A stretch of 64,000 bases of DNA from Sutcliffiella halmapala (GTDB lineage Bacteria > Bacillota > Bacilli > Bacillales > Bacillaceae_I): contig NZ_KV917375.1 of the NCBI RefSeq assembly GCF_002019665.1, positions 1,658,390-1,722,389 on the forward strand. The letters are read 5' to 3'. The position numbers and the translations under genes were made by a program. Positions 18,183-25,976 of this stretch are shown in pieces (position 1 is the stretch's first letter; each line of letters begins with the position of its first letter). The notes below the pieces were generated by a model. It was not told the DNA's origin. It worked only from the letters and a program-made list of their open reading frames with translations, and did not search any database.

Positions 18183-19310
18183 ATGGAATTTATCATCAAT
18201 CATACAGCTTTTAAAAATGCTGTATTGGAAGTTGGCAAAATTGTTTCAGAGAAGGCTACTCTCCCGATTTTGTCTGGCATAAAAATTATTGCAGAAAAAG
18301 ACAATCTGACGATAATTGGTAGTAATTCTGATCTTGTGATAGAGAAGATTATTCCTACATTTTCAAATGGATCCAAAGTAGTAGAAGTGCTTCAACCAGG
18401 TAGCATTGTTATTTCTGCTAAGTATTTAAGTGAAATAGTCAAAAAGTTGCCGAATGAGATTCATTTTACGGTGAATGAAAATAATCGGGTAACAATACAA
18501 TCTGACGAAATTAGTTCAAGGCTAAATGGTTTTTCTGCCTCGGAATATCCCAACCTACCTCTAATGGATGATACGCAGTACATACCTATGGCACGCAAGG
18601 TACTAATCGAAATGCTAAAACAAACCGTTTTTGCAGTATCTAAAAATGAAACGAGGCCTGTCTTAACGGGTGTATACTTTCATTTTTCTAAAGGTGAGCT
18701 TACATGTGCAGCAACTAATTCTATTAGACTAGCATTAAGTAAACGGGTTATAAACGCTCGTGTAAACTGCTCTTGTATAGTCCCGAGCAACGTTATTAAT
18801 GAACTATCTAAATTAATGAATAACACTTCTGAAACAATCGACTTATTCATTAGTGATCATTACATCATGTTTAAATCAACGATGTCGAAACTTTATTCAA
18901 GAATACTCGTAGGAACGTATCCGCATATCTTACGGCTAATACCACAAGAGTTTCAAACAACGATTACGATGGAAAGAAAGCAGTTATTAAACGGAATAGA
19001 TAGAGCAACACTTTTTTCAAGTGTTACAAACAATAACAAAATATATTTAGAACTAAAGGAAGGTTCGAAAATAAAAATTCGCTCACATGGAACAGAGTTG
19101 GGAGAAATTGAAGAAACACAATATTTAAAAGGAATAGAAGGTGAACAAGAACTAAGTATTGCGGTAGATGGAGGATATTTAATAGAGGCTCTAAAAGCAT
19201 TAAAAGAAGACGAGATCTCGTTAAGCTTTAGTGGTCCGATGAGACCGATTTTATTAAAGCCAATAGGATCAGATAATCAGCTTCATTTAATATCACCTGT
19301 ACGGACATAG
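18183..19310 (+). CDS. dnaN: DNA polymerase III beta subunit (sliding clamp), second-copy type
   Basis: 375 residues, the family length, with the three-domain beta-clamp pattern: MEFIINHTAFKNAV start, EKATLPILSGIKI, SRLNGFSASEYPNLP, then NETRPVLTGVYF and RPILLKP followed by HLISPVRT at the end. The clamp encircles DNA and tethers polymerase. Start 18183 has GAAGGGGGTG upstream. There is no dnaA, recF or gyrB beside it, as would be expected at the replication origin, so this is probably an extra copy such as some Bacillus carry. The ending PVRT, without the usual extra aromatic residue, also suggests divergence. A genome check for the origin copy would settle it. Confidence 0.9.
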   Translation: MEFIINHTAFKNAVLEVGKIVSEKATLPILSGIKIIAEKDNLTIIGSNSDLVIEKIIPTFSNGSKVVEVLQPGSIVISAKYLSEIVKKLPNEIHFTVNENNRVTIQSDEISSRLNGFSASEYPNLPLMDDTQYIPMARKVLIEMLKQTVFAVSKNETRPVLTGVYFHFSKGELTCAATNSIRLALSKRVINARVNCSCIVPSNVINELSKLMNNTSETIDLFISDHYIMFKSTMSKLYSRILVGTYPHILRLIPQEFQTTITMERKQLLNGIDRATLFSSVTNNNKIYLELKEGSKIKIRSHGTELGEIEETQYLKGIEGEQELSIAVDGGYLIEALKALKEDEISLSFSGPMRPILLKPIGSDNQLHLISPVRT

Positions 19311-19356
19311 TGAAGAATCCCTTAAAATAATCCTAAATTAGGGAAGGGTTGATGAT

Positions 19357-19437
19357 ATGTCAGATTTCCTGGTTCTCGCTTTACTAGCAAGTCCTTTCGT
19401 ATACATATCTGAAAAAAAGAATACTTGCAAAGATTAA
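19357..19437 (+). CDS. Possible small hydrophobic peptide (26 aa)
   Basis: ATG behind GGGAAGGG opens a 26-residue frame with a hydrophobic core (FLVLALLASPFVYI) and a lysine-rich end. It lies between the clamp gene and the membrane protein at 19471. Only the ribosome site and composition support it. Confidence 0.35.
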   Translation: MSDFLVLALLASPFVYISEKKNTCKD

Positions 19438-19470
19438 TGGATTGGTACTAATTGCTTACTTTGTTAGCTG

Positions 19471-19785
19471 ATGAATCTCATACAATATAAAGGAATGCCC
19501 TTTGTCCTGAATGTTGATCAGGTAATATGGGTTATCTTGTTAACGACAGTATTAATGTTTCTTTTTGTAGGAATTGCCATGTTGTTTAATAAAATTTTAC
19601 CAAGTATGAATAAGTATCTTATTCCAATTATTATTATAGTTGTGTTATGTATTGGTCTTTTTCTTTCGCTAATCGTTTTTGGAGAAACTGATCCTCTTGA
19701 CATATTGTTGTTCTATTTTACCCCATTGTACGTTGGGGCATTTATATTAATCGGATTGATTCAGTATGAAAGAAATGCAAGATAA
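19471..19785 (+). CDS. Membrane protein of unknown function (104 aa)
   Basis: Three hydrophobic segments (about residues 17-38, 47-69 and 76-97) with short loops and a positively charged end. No recognised family. The ribosome site before ATG 19471 is weak (only GCTGATG nearby), so translation may depend on coupling with the small frame at 19357. It is followed at once by a strong bidirectional terminator. Confidence 0.6.
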   Translation: MNLIQYKGMPFVLNVDQVIWVILLTTVLMFLFVGIAMLFNKILPSMNKYLIPIIIIVVLCIGLFLSLIVFGETDPLDILLFYFTPLYVGAFILIGLIQYERNAR

Positions 19786-19791
19786 GATGAG

Positions 19792-19835
19792 AAAAAAGGG
19801 ATAGACGTAACCATATACGTCCATCCCTTTTTATT
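19792..19835. terminator. Bidirectional terminator
   Basis: AAAAAGGGAT-A-GACGTA pairs with TACGTC-C-ATCCCTTTTT. It separates the membrane protein gene (+) from the small gene at 19854 (-). Confidence 0.88.
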
Positions 19836-19853
19836 ATGGAGTTTCTAAAGACT

Positions 19854-20105
19854 TTAATAGTTCACTTGTTTTTTCTTATTTTTGAATAGGAGGGAATGTG
19901 CGTTGCCGACTTTTTCTTCTAAGTAGTCAAGAGAAAAGTTACCAGACGGATCTGCCATATCCCCAACTGCTCGGGAAAGGTTGTCGATTACTTTATTTAG
20001 ATCCTCACATGCTCTTTCTTCATTCTTTAAATTCATTTCATCCATAATTTCATGGGCGAGCATTTGTACTCTTCGTAAACGTATTCCGCTTGATTTCATG
20101 GACAA
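19854..20105 (-). CDS. Small helical protein of unknown function (83 aa)
   Basis: A charged, probably all-helical protein (IRLRRVQMLAHEIMDEMN, ACEDLNKVIDNLSRAVGDM) ending in a lysine-rich tail. GGAGG lies 6 bases before TTG at 20105, which is the best-spaced start; ATG at 20099 is possible but far from the ribosome site. No signal peptide or membrane segment and no recognised family. It is divergent from the Fur-controlled operon, with about 115 bases between its start and the first Fur box. Confidence 0.6.
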   Translation of the reverse strand: MSMKSSGIRLRRVQMLAHEIMDEMNLKNEERACEDLNKVIDNLSRAVGDMADPSGNFSLDYLEEKVGNAHSLLFKNKKKQVNY

Positions 20106-20212
20106 TCATAACCTCCTTTCATGACCTTTTTACAAAAATTATATGTGGAAGCATAAGATTATTTCCAATTATTTTTATAAATCCAATTTTAGTTGTTAAA
20201 AGAAAATAACTG

Positions 20213-20270
20213 TTGACACTGATAATCATTATCAACTATTATAGTGTTAGTTAATTGAAAACGATTATCA
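20213..20270 (+). promoter_or_regulatory. Promoter with two Fur boxes before ykuN
   Basis: TTGACA at 20213-20218 and TATTAT at 20237-20242 (18-base spacer) form a promoter. Between them lies a perfect 7-1-7 Fur box, TGATAATCATTATCA, at 20220-20234. A second match, TGAAAACGATTATCA (20256-20270, two mismatches), overlaps the start of the transcript just before the ribosome site. Fur with iron should block the promoter. Confidence 0.9.
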
Positions 20271-20287
20271 GTAAGGAGGCTATGCAC

Positions 20288-20758
20288 ATGAAAGCATTTA
20301 TTGGCTATGTAAGTATGTCTGGTAATACAGAGGACATGGCAAATATTTTGAAGGAAGTCCTGCTCGCTAAAGGATGGGACGTGGAGATGGATTGTCTGGA
20401 TGCGATAGAAGTAGAGCGAATTTTAGCATATGACTGTGTTTTCTTTGGGGCATACACATGGGGTGATGGTGATCTTCCTTATGAGGCAGAAGACTTTTTT
20501 GAAGAATTGAATGAATTAGAATTAGAGGGTATTCATGCTGCTTGCTTTGGTTCAGGTGATCATGACTACCCGAAATTTTGTGCAGCGGTCGATATCATGG
20601 TGGAAGCACTAGCAGAAAAAGGCTGTGTTGTTTTTAATCAAACGTTAAAAATGGAGCTCAATCCTGAAACAGATGAAGACGTTGCAGAATGTCAGCAATT
20701 TGCAGAAGCTGTCTACGAATGGATGCTAGCAAAAGAGGGGATAAAACATGTTTCATAA
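20288..20758 (+). CDS. ykuN: Short-chain flavodoxin, YkuN type
   Basis: 156 residues. FMN phosphate loop SMSGNTEDMA at about residue 10, FMN ring-contact loops GAYTWGDGDLPYE and FGSGDHDYPKFC. An acidic electron carrier that replaces ferredoxin when iron is short. Start at 20288 is chosen because AAGGAGG is 8 bases upstream; the ATG at 20282 is too close. First gene of the same three-gene order as B. subtilis ykuNOP and preceded by two Fur boxes. Its end overlaps ykuO by 11 bases. Confidence 0.93.
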   Translation: MKAFIGYVSMSGNTEDMANILKEVLLAKGWDVEMDCLDAIEVERILAYDCVFFGAYTWGDGDLPYEAEDFFEELNELELEGIHAACFGSGDHDYPKFCAAVDIMVEALAEKGCVVFNQTLKMELNPETDEDVAECQQFAEAVYEWMLAKEGIKHVS

Positions 20759-21635
20759 AGGGTCAACTGCAGTATTATCCACTCCAGAGCTACCTTTCCT
20801 TGTTGCGGTAAAAAAGGCTGGCATTTACTCCTTTGAAGAAGGGGAATGGTTTCTGGAATACGGTCTCTCTCAAAATATTTATAAGTTAGTACGTCTAGGG
20901 CAATACATATTTGGGATTGGAGATTATGGAACTATTCTTCGTTACGACCCATATCAACAAAAATGGACGCATACCTCCTTTCCTACTACACAGCGTTTAT
21001 GGGATATAACAGGTAATGGTACTGGATTAATTGTCACGCATGGAGGAAGTAATCTATATGTCTCGGCTAATTTTGGCTCTAGCTGGACTGTTATTAAACC
21101 ATTCCAATCTCTAGGGGCATCGCCATTAATCCGAGCTTTATTATATGACAAAGACTATATTTACATAGGAACACAAGTGAATAGAGAACATGGTGGCTTG
21201 TGGAAATATTCGATGATAACCAGAGAACTAACCTTGGTAAAAAAAGAAGAGCATTCTATGATTTCTTCTATTTGCATAAATGATGACGATTCTCTATTTA
21301 TTACAAAAGGAAATGTTCAATTAGGAGAGGGTTCTATCGAAATGACAAACTCGGATAGATCTCAATGGCTAAAGTTCGATCAGCCAATTTCCGAAAAAGC
21401 CTTTCTAGATTTATTTATGGCAAACGAAAAGTTATATGCAACTTCTAGTAAAGATGAATTTGGTTTTTCGAGAATTTACGAGGTAGATAAAGAGTGGATG
21501 ACACTTTTGCCAATTGAAACGGTAGAAGGGCATGGATTTAGAGGAGCTGGCTTCGATGATCAGATATTTATTTCCTCACCAGTCGAGAGTAAATGGATCG
21601 ATAACAGGTATGAAGTGCCAAAGCTATTACATTAA
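20748..21635 (+). CDS. ykuO: YkuO-like protein, beta-propeller-like
   Basis: 295 residues lying between two flavodoxins, the position of ykuO in B. subtilis. Repeated patterns such as GDYGTILRYDPYQQKW, GGSNLYVSANFGSSW and GGLWKYS suggest a BNR/propeller fold. There is no signal peptide, so it should be cytoplasmic. Start overlaps the end of ykuN, indicating translational coupling. Function is not established. The operon context links it to iron limitation. Confidence 0.85.
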   Translation: MFHKGSTAVLSTPELPFLVAVKKAGIYSFEEGEWFLEYGLSQNIYKLVRLGQYIFGIGDYGTILRYDPYQQKWTHTSFPTTQRLWDITGNGTGLIVTHGGSNLYVSANFGSSWTVIKPFQSLGASPLIRALLYDKDYIYIGTQVNREHGGLWKYSMITRELTLVKKEEHSMISSICINDDDSLFITKGNVQLGEGSIEMTNSDRSQWLKFDQPISEKAFLDLFMANEKLYATSSKDEFGFSRIYEVDKEWMTLLPIETVEGHGFRGAGFDDQIFISSPVESKWIDNRYEVPKLLH

Positions 21636-21650
21636 AATGGAGTGATCGTA

Positions 21651-22103
21651 TTGAGAATAGGGGTTTACTATGCAAGTATGTCAGGGAATACAGAAGCGAT
21701 TGCGGATATTATTGCCGAGGAATTAAAAGAGCAACAACAAGAAGTTGCGCTGGAGGAGATCGTTAATATGGCGAGCGCCTCCGAGTTATTAAACTATGAC
21801 CTTACCATTATCGGAATGTACACGTGGGGAGATGGAGAATACCCGGACGAATGTCTTGATATTACAGACGAATTGGAAGAGTTAGAGCTTGAAGGTCACC
21901 CATTTGCCATCTTCGGATCGGGTGACACATCCTATCCCGAATTTTGCGGCTCATTGAATCAGCTAAAGGAGCTTCTTGAACAACAAGGAGGAGTGGTACT
22001 ACATGAACCGCTAAGAGTAGAGTTTAATCCAGAGCCAGAAGATGAAGAAGATATCAGAGCATTTGTTTCAAAAGTACTGTCTGAGCTAAAAACGAGAGCG
22101 TAA
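21651..22103 (+). CDS. ykuP: Short-chain flavodoxin, YkuP type
   Basis: 150 residues. FMN loops SMSGNTEAIADI, GMYTWGDGEYPDEC and FGSGDTSYPEFCG are intact. TTG at 21651, 8 bases after GGAG, gives the expected N-terminus MRIGVYYASMSGNTE. The earlier GTG at 21642 overlaps the ribosome site. Third gene of the Fur-controlled ykuNOP unit and a partner electron carrier to the first flavodoxin under iron starvation. Confidence 0.92.
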   Translation: MRIGVYYASMSGNTEAIADIIAEELKEQQQEVALEEIVNMASASELLNYDLTIIGMYTWGDGEYPDECLDITDELEELELEGHPFAIFGSGDTSYPEFCGSLNQLKELLEQQGGVVLHEPLRVEFNPEPEDEEDIRAFVSKVLSELKTRA

Positions 22104-22122
22104 GAAGAGGTAGGGAATCAAC

Positions 22123-22260
22123 GTGAAAAAGAAAATGATGAGTCAATTAATAGAAGAAAATAAGAAAAATATATTAAAAGATAATGATAGAATCGAGCAA
22201 ATTTACAATAAGATAGATGAATCGATTATAACAGAGACAAAGAAAAGTAAAGCGGTTTAA
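22123..22260 (+). CDS. FbpB-like small basic protein
   Basis: A 45-residue Lys-rich protein (GTG start behind AGAGGTAGGG). The core QLIEENKKNILKDNDRIEQI resembles the Fur-regulated basic protein B family, whose B. subtilis member works with the sRNA FsrA in the iron-sparing response. It lies 19 bases after ykuP and before a terminator, so it should be made from the same Fur-repressed transcript. An ATG at 22135 is an alternative start. The call rests on the short motif and the iron-regulated context. Confidence 0.7.
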   Translation: MKKKMMSQLIEENKKNILKDNDRIEQIYNKIDESIITETKKSKAV

Positions 22261-22277
22261 TAAAAGTAATGCAAAAA

Positions 22278-22312
22278 CGTAGAGAGGATGTGCGGTCTTC
22301 TCTACATTTTTT
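22278..22312 (+). terminator. Terminator of the ykuNOP unit
   Basis: GTAGAGAGGA and TCTTCTCTAC pair (one G-T and one mismatch) and are followed by six T. Confidence 0.85.
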
Positions 22313-22497
22313 ATATGGTGAAATTAAATAAATTATGTGTACTCGTGTTTAAGTGGCAAAGTGCTTTTCGGTATGATTCCCGAAAACGACAGTCGGATTA
22401 TTCCGTAAGTATATTAATATAAAAGTGGATAGATGTGAAAGAGGGATAAGAATTATTATATAATATATGGAAGAAAAACTTTCAATGAAATAGGATC

Positions 22498-22640
22498 GGA
22501 CGAATGAATAAAGATTTTGGATGAATGTTTTATCATTTCGGTCGAAAGGAAGTAGATTGCGGATGAATTCTAGGTGAATTTGGACGGATAAGCGAAGAAG
22601 CCGGTCGAATGACAAGAATACGGACTAATTACTGGTTGAA
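22498..22640. repeat. Degenerate 21-bp periodic array beginning GG(A/T)(C/T)GAAT
   Basis: Units start with GG followed by ACGAAT, ATGAAT, TCGAAA, ATGAAT, ACGGAT, TCGAAT and ACTAAT at 22498, 22519, 22540, 22561, 22582, 22603 and 22622. The first six starts are exactly 21 bases apart and the last step is 19. The rest of each unit is not conserved. Neither strand gives a convincing protein. The array lies in the 446-base gap between the ykuNOP terminator and the metalloprotease gene, after an AT-rich stretch with a TATAAT at 22459. Earlier GGAT words (22395, 22427) are not in register. Confidence 0.6.
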
Positions 22641-22706
22641 CTAAAGGGTAGCGTTAACTGTATGCTACGTATTAGTATAAAAACTAAAGAATCGTGAGGA
22701 AACCAA

Positions 22707-23573
22707 TTGAAAATCATTGATACTATTCCATTTTTTCTAGACAATTACCAACCTTCTATTCATTTTTTAAGGAAGTACTACAATGAATATCCTGATGTAT
22801 TTAAAGAATATTTTGCTTATCATTGTAAGGATACCGAAGAAAGACATAACAAATCCATTGCTAAGTACCCTTCATTTTTATCAAGCATCAAACAAGTCCA
22901 CCGTCAGATAATCCCTATTATTCAAGATATAACAGATGAATATTTTAGAATATTTCACGTTTCGTTTCCAATTGAAGTACATTTAATCGTTGGTGGTTTT
23001 GGCTCCAACGCATATACACATCGGCAAATCATTCCCAATATAACATTTGCATTGGAGAAGTTATCTCCAGAACCTGACCATTTACGTGCAATTGTTGCAC
23101 ACGAATTTGGTCATGCTACGCAAAACATTATATCCAATGAGGCAGGCATGGAATGGACAGCGCTTCCATGGGATAGTCCGCTCATATGGCTGAATCAAGA
23201 GGGTGCAGCTACACATTTTTCGAGAAGAACCGTGACGAATTTGTCTCCATCTGTTTACTTTTCCTTTGATGACGCAGGGGGGGAATGGCTGAACTTTACG
23301 GAAGCGAATAAACAAGCTATTAAAGTGGAATTCGCAAAAGACTATGCAACTGAGACTCCTCAAACCTTATTTCGTGAGTGGTTTTCGATAAATGGTGGTA
23401 AAAGATTTGGTGTTAGTAGATTAGGATATTTTCTCGGAGATATGTTTTTCCAAGATCAAATCAAAGAGTTAGGTGAAAAGAATGCTGTCATTGCTTGGAA
23501 GGAGCAAGAATTTGAAGCACGTGCTTCAAATTGGTTATATCAAAATGTAAGAGTAAGAGAAAAAAATGACTAA
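22707..23573 (+). CDS. Putative zinc metallopeptidase (DUF2268-like)
   Basis: 288 residues with a zinc-peptidase motif VAHEFGHATQN (HExxH at about residues 132-136) and a downstream glutamate in LNQEGAATHFSRR, the pattern of gluzincin-like DUF2268 proteins. There is no signal peptide, so it is probably cytoplasmic. The start is TTG at 22707 with GTGAGGA 6 bases upstream. It stands alone between the 21-bp array and a strong hairpin. Substrate unknown. Confidence 0.75.
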   Translation: MKIIDTIPFFLDNYQPSIHFLRKYYNEYPDVFKEYFAYHCKDTEERHNKSIAKYPSFLSSIKQVHRQIIPIIQDITDEYFRIFHVSFPIEVHLIVGGFGSNAYTHRQIIPNITFALEKLSPEPDHLRAIVAHEFGHATQNIISNEAGMEWTALPWDSPLIWLNQEGAATHFSRRTVTNLSPSVYFSFDDAGGEWLNFTEANKQAIKVEFAKDYATETPQTLFREWFSINGGKRFGVSRLGYFLGDMFFQDQIKELGEKNAVIAWKEQEFEARASNWLYQNVRVREKND

Positions 23574-23584
23574 TTTTGTGCAGT

Positions 23585-23621
23585 ACAGAACCGTGCCCCA
23601 TACATTGGATCACGGTTCTGT
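23585..23621. terminator. Long perfect hairpin between convergent genes
   Basis: ACAGAACCGTG and CACGGTTCTGT form an 11-bp perfect stem with a 15-base loop; CCCC follows each arm. It lacks a T-run, so it may be a palindromic repeat or a weak terminator for the metallopeptidase (+) and ArsR (-) genes. Confidence 0.6.
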
Positions 23622-23634
23622 CCCCATAGCTCTC

Positions 23635-23961
23635 CTAATCTTCATTGATTTTATCAAGCATTGTTATTGCATCCACAAGATGATTATTAAAGATTTGTCG
23701 GGCAACATCTAGTAGTTCAATAATCATCGAATCCCTCAATGAGTAGATAACGCGATTACCATCTTTCGTGCCTGTGACAATGTTTTTTGTTCTAAGTACG
23801 GTTAATTGCTGTGAAACAGCTGAACCTTCACTTCCCACAAGATTTTGTATTTCGTTGACGCTTTTGTCTCCTTCGGCTAAAAGCTCAAGAATTCTTATCC
23901 TGAGAGGATGAGAGAGTGCTTTGAAAAATTCTGCTTTAAATCGTTGTATTTCTAAATTCAA
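23635..23961 (-). CDS. ArsR-family transcriptional regulator
   Basis: 108 residues with a complete ArsR winged helix: FKALSHPLRIRILELLAEGDKSVNEIQ, then SEGSAVSQQLTVLRTKNIVTGTKDGNRVIYSL. No cysteines, so it is unlikely to sense thiol-bound metals through the usual site. It lies 26 bases downstream of the SulP gene on the same strand and is probably the operon repressor, acting at the dyad upstream of that gene. Confidence 0.9.
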   Translation of the reverse strand: MNLEIQRFKAEFFKALSHPLRIRILELLAEGDKSVNEIQNLVGSEGSAVSQQLTVLRTKNIVTGTKDGNRVIYSLRDSMIIELLDVARQIFNNHLVDAITMLDKINED

Positions 23962-23987
23962 GTTTTTTCCTCCAGTTCATGAGCTGA

Positions 23988-25748
23988 CTAAAAAGATTTA
24001 ACTGTTTCTCCTCTATCTTGAGAATCCTCTTGTACACAAGAAAGTGTTGTACATTCCTTAAAGGCAAAGTTTTTACATCCTAGACATTTGTTCTTATTTA
24101 ACTGTTCAAGTGCAAAATTTATTGCATCTCCAGTATGTTCAAAGAAATTGCTTTCTCCAATAAATTCAGCTAAACCTGTTTTTATTAACATATTTTTAGG
24201 TTGACTTTTAATACCGGATATTAAGACAATCCCATCTTTTGAGAAATCTTGGATGATGCTAGATAAATAGGATTCGCCAGTTGTATCGATCAATGGAACA
24301 CGCCCCATTCTTAATAGTAAAATATTTGGCTTGTCATTGATTGAATTTAGGATCGATTGTTCAAAAGCTTGAGCAGAACCAAAAAATAAAGGGCCTTCTA
24401 TATTATAAATACTGATTTGGGGACAATCATGTGAATCTGTCACCATTTTTATTTCTACTTTTTCATTTTTTGACTTTGGATTAGGTAATGCTTTAGCTGT
24501 TACCATAATAGCACTCATTCGTTTTGTAAATAAAATAACAGCTAAAAAAAGTCCCACTTCTACAGCAACCGTAAGATTCACAAATACCGTTAATGAAAAA
24601 GTGACAGCTAAAACAAGCGAATCTTCTGTTTTGGTTTTTAGCACATGTAAAAATGTATGGCTTTCACTCATGTTCCAAGCGACTATCATTAAGATAGGTG
24701 CCATACTTGCTAATGGGATATTGGATGCAAATGGAGCAAAAAGTATTAATATTAACATAACTACAATACCATGAATCACTCCAGAAAGTGGCGAAACTGC
24801 CCCGTTTTTTATGTTTGTCGCAGTTCTTGCGATTGCTCCTGTAGCAGGAATTCCACCAAAAAAGGGGGTCACTATATTCGCTATCCCCTGTCCAATGAGT
24901 TCTCGATTACTATTATGTTTACTTTTCGACATACTATCAGCAACCACGGCAGATAATAAAGATTCAATCCCTCCAAGTACTGCAATAACAAACGCTGGGC
25001 CAATTAAGAGCTGGATACGTTCTATCGTAATCTCCGGAACTTTGAAATGAGGTAATGAATTTGGAATGTCTCCAAAAGTGGATCCAATTGTTGCAATATG
25101 ACTTGGATAGAATATAGTCGCAATCGCTGTTGATAGCAGCAAACCCAAAAGAGGGGCTGGAACCTTTAAAATAAATTTAGGAGTGAGCAAAACAGTTAAT
25201 AGGCAAATCACAGCGGTTAAAACACTATAGAAATTTATTGATAAAATATGAGTAGCAATTTCTTTTATATTACTGATAAACGATTCATGTTTTTCCACGT
25301 TTGTTAAGCCGAGAAAGTTTGGGATTTGTCCTACAAAAATAATCACGGCAATCCCTGATGTGAAGCCAACAGTCACTGGTTTTGGAATAAATTTCATTAA
25401 CGAGCCGAGTCTAAATATTCCCATTAAAAGTAGCATGATACCTGCTAAAAATCCAGCAATTAATAGGTTTTCATACCCAAATGTCATAACGATTCCAAAT
25501 AAAATAGGGATAAATGCACCTGTTGGTCCACCGATTTGATATCTTGAACCACCGAACAGGGAAATTAAAATACCTGCAATAATTGTAGTGTAAATACCGT
25601 ATTCTGGTTTTACTCCAGAAGCAATTGCAAATGCCATTCCCAGTGGTATAGCAATAACTCCAACAACGAAACCAGATAAGAGATCTTTTTGGAAGCTTTC
25701 CAAAGTATACCCACTAAATCTCCTAGTAAAAAACCACTTTCGTAGCAT
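23988..25748 (-). CDS. SulP-family anion transporter with STAS domain and Cys-rich tail
   Basis: 586 residues. The N-terminal 400 form the SulP membrane domain (SGFVVGVIAIPLGMAFAIASG, GGSRYQIGGPTGAFIPI, GGIPATGAIARTATNIKNG). A STAS domain follows at about 435-545 (GPLFFGSAQAFEQSI, LLRMGRVPLIDTTGE). After it comes an unusual tail with CLGCKNFAFKEC and TLSC, which could bind a metal. Family substrates include sulfate and bicarbonate; the sequence does not tell which. It is followed by arsR. Its start is ATG behind AGAAGGG. Confidence 0.9.
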   Translation of the reverse strand: MLRKWFFTRRFSGYTLESFQKDLLSGFVVGVIAIPLGMAFAIASGVKPEYGIYTTIIAGILISLFGGSRYQIGGPTGAFIPILFGIVMTFGYENLLIAGFLAGIMLLLMGIFRLGSLMKFIPKPVTVGFTSGIAVIIFVGQIPNFLGLTNVEKHESFISNIKEIATHILSINFYSVLTAVICLLTVLLTPKFILKVPAPLLGLLLSTAIATIFYPSHIATIGSTFGDIPNSLPHFKVPEITIERIQLLIGPAFVIAVLGGIESLLSAVVADSMSKSKHNSNRELIGQGIANIVTPFFGGIPATGAIARTATNIKNGAVSPLSGVIHGIVVMLILILFAPFASNIPLASMAPILMIVAWNMSESHTFLHVLKTKTEDSLVLAVTFSLTVFVNLTVAVEVGLFLAVILFTKRMSAIMVTAKALPNPKSKNEKVEIKMVTDSHDCPQISIYNIEGPLFFGSAQAFEQSILNSINDKPNILLLRMGRVPLIDTTGESYLSSIIQDFSKDGIVLISGIKSQPKNMLIKTGLAEFIGESNFFEHTGDAINFALEQLNKNKCLGCKNFAFKECTTLSCVQEDSQDRGETVKSF

Positions 25749-25786
25749 AATAAACCCTTCTTTTCTTTTAATATTTATATAATTGT

Positions 25787-25846
25787 ATATCTGAATATTT
25801 GAATATACTATTATGTAAATTTATAACGATTACTTTGATATGTCAA
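25787..25846 (-). promoter_or_regulatory. Promoter and candidate ArsR operator of the SulP-arsR operon
   Basis: On the minus strand TTGACA (complement of 25841-25846) is followed 15-17 bases later by TATAAATT. Immediately downstream, around the expected start of transcription (25787-25810), are two TGAATAT-type repeats (TCTGAATATTTGAATATA), including a short dyad ATATT-N2-AATAT. That is a typical place and look for an ArsR site. Confidence 0.5.
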
Positions 25847-25976
25847 GGAACCATGGGGCGAAGTTCTTGTCCTCGGACCTCAATTTCCCTAGGTGCTAAT
25901 ATTTACCGCTACTTCACTACGTGTCATCATATTACAATGATAGATAACTAATTTAAGAGGAGGACTTTGTAGCGGA

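Noticed and set aside
17825-18199. Long version of the small membrane protein on the minus strand
   Set aside because: The upstream extension has no ribosome site and overlaps the clamp gene start; the ATG at 18025 has an ideal site.
22349-22615. Open frame of 88 codons on the minus strand across the 21-bp array
   Set aside because: No ribosome site, low-complexity composition produced by the 21-bp period (seven codons), and it runs through the AT-rich promoter-like stretch.
23585-23621. Mobile-element end
   Set aside because: The perfect hairpin resembles an inverted repeat, but there is no transposase or target duplication near it; it is better read as a hairpin between convergent genes.
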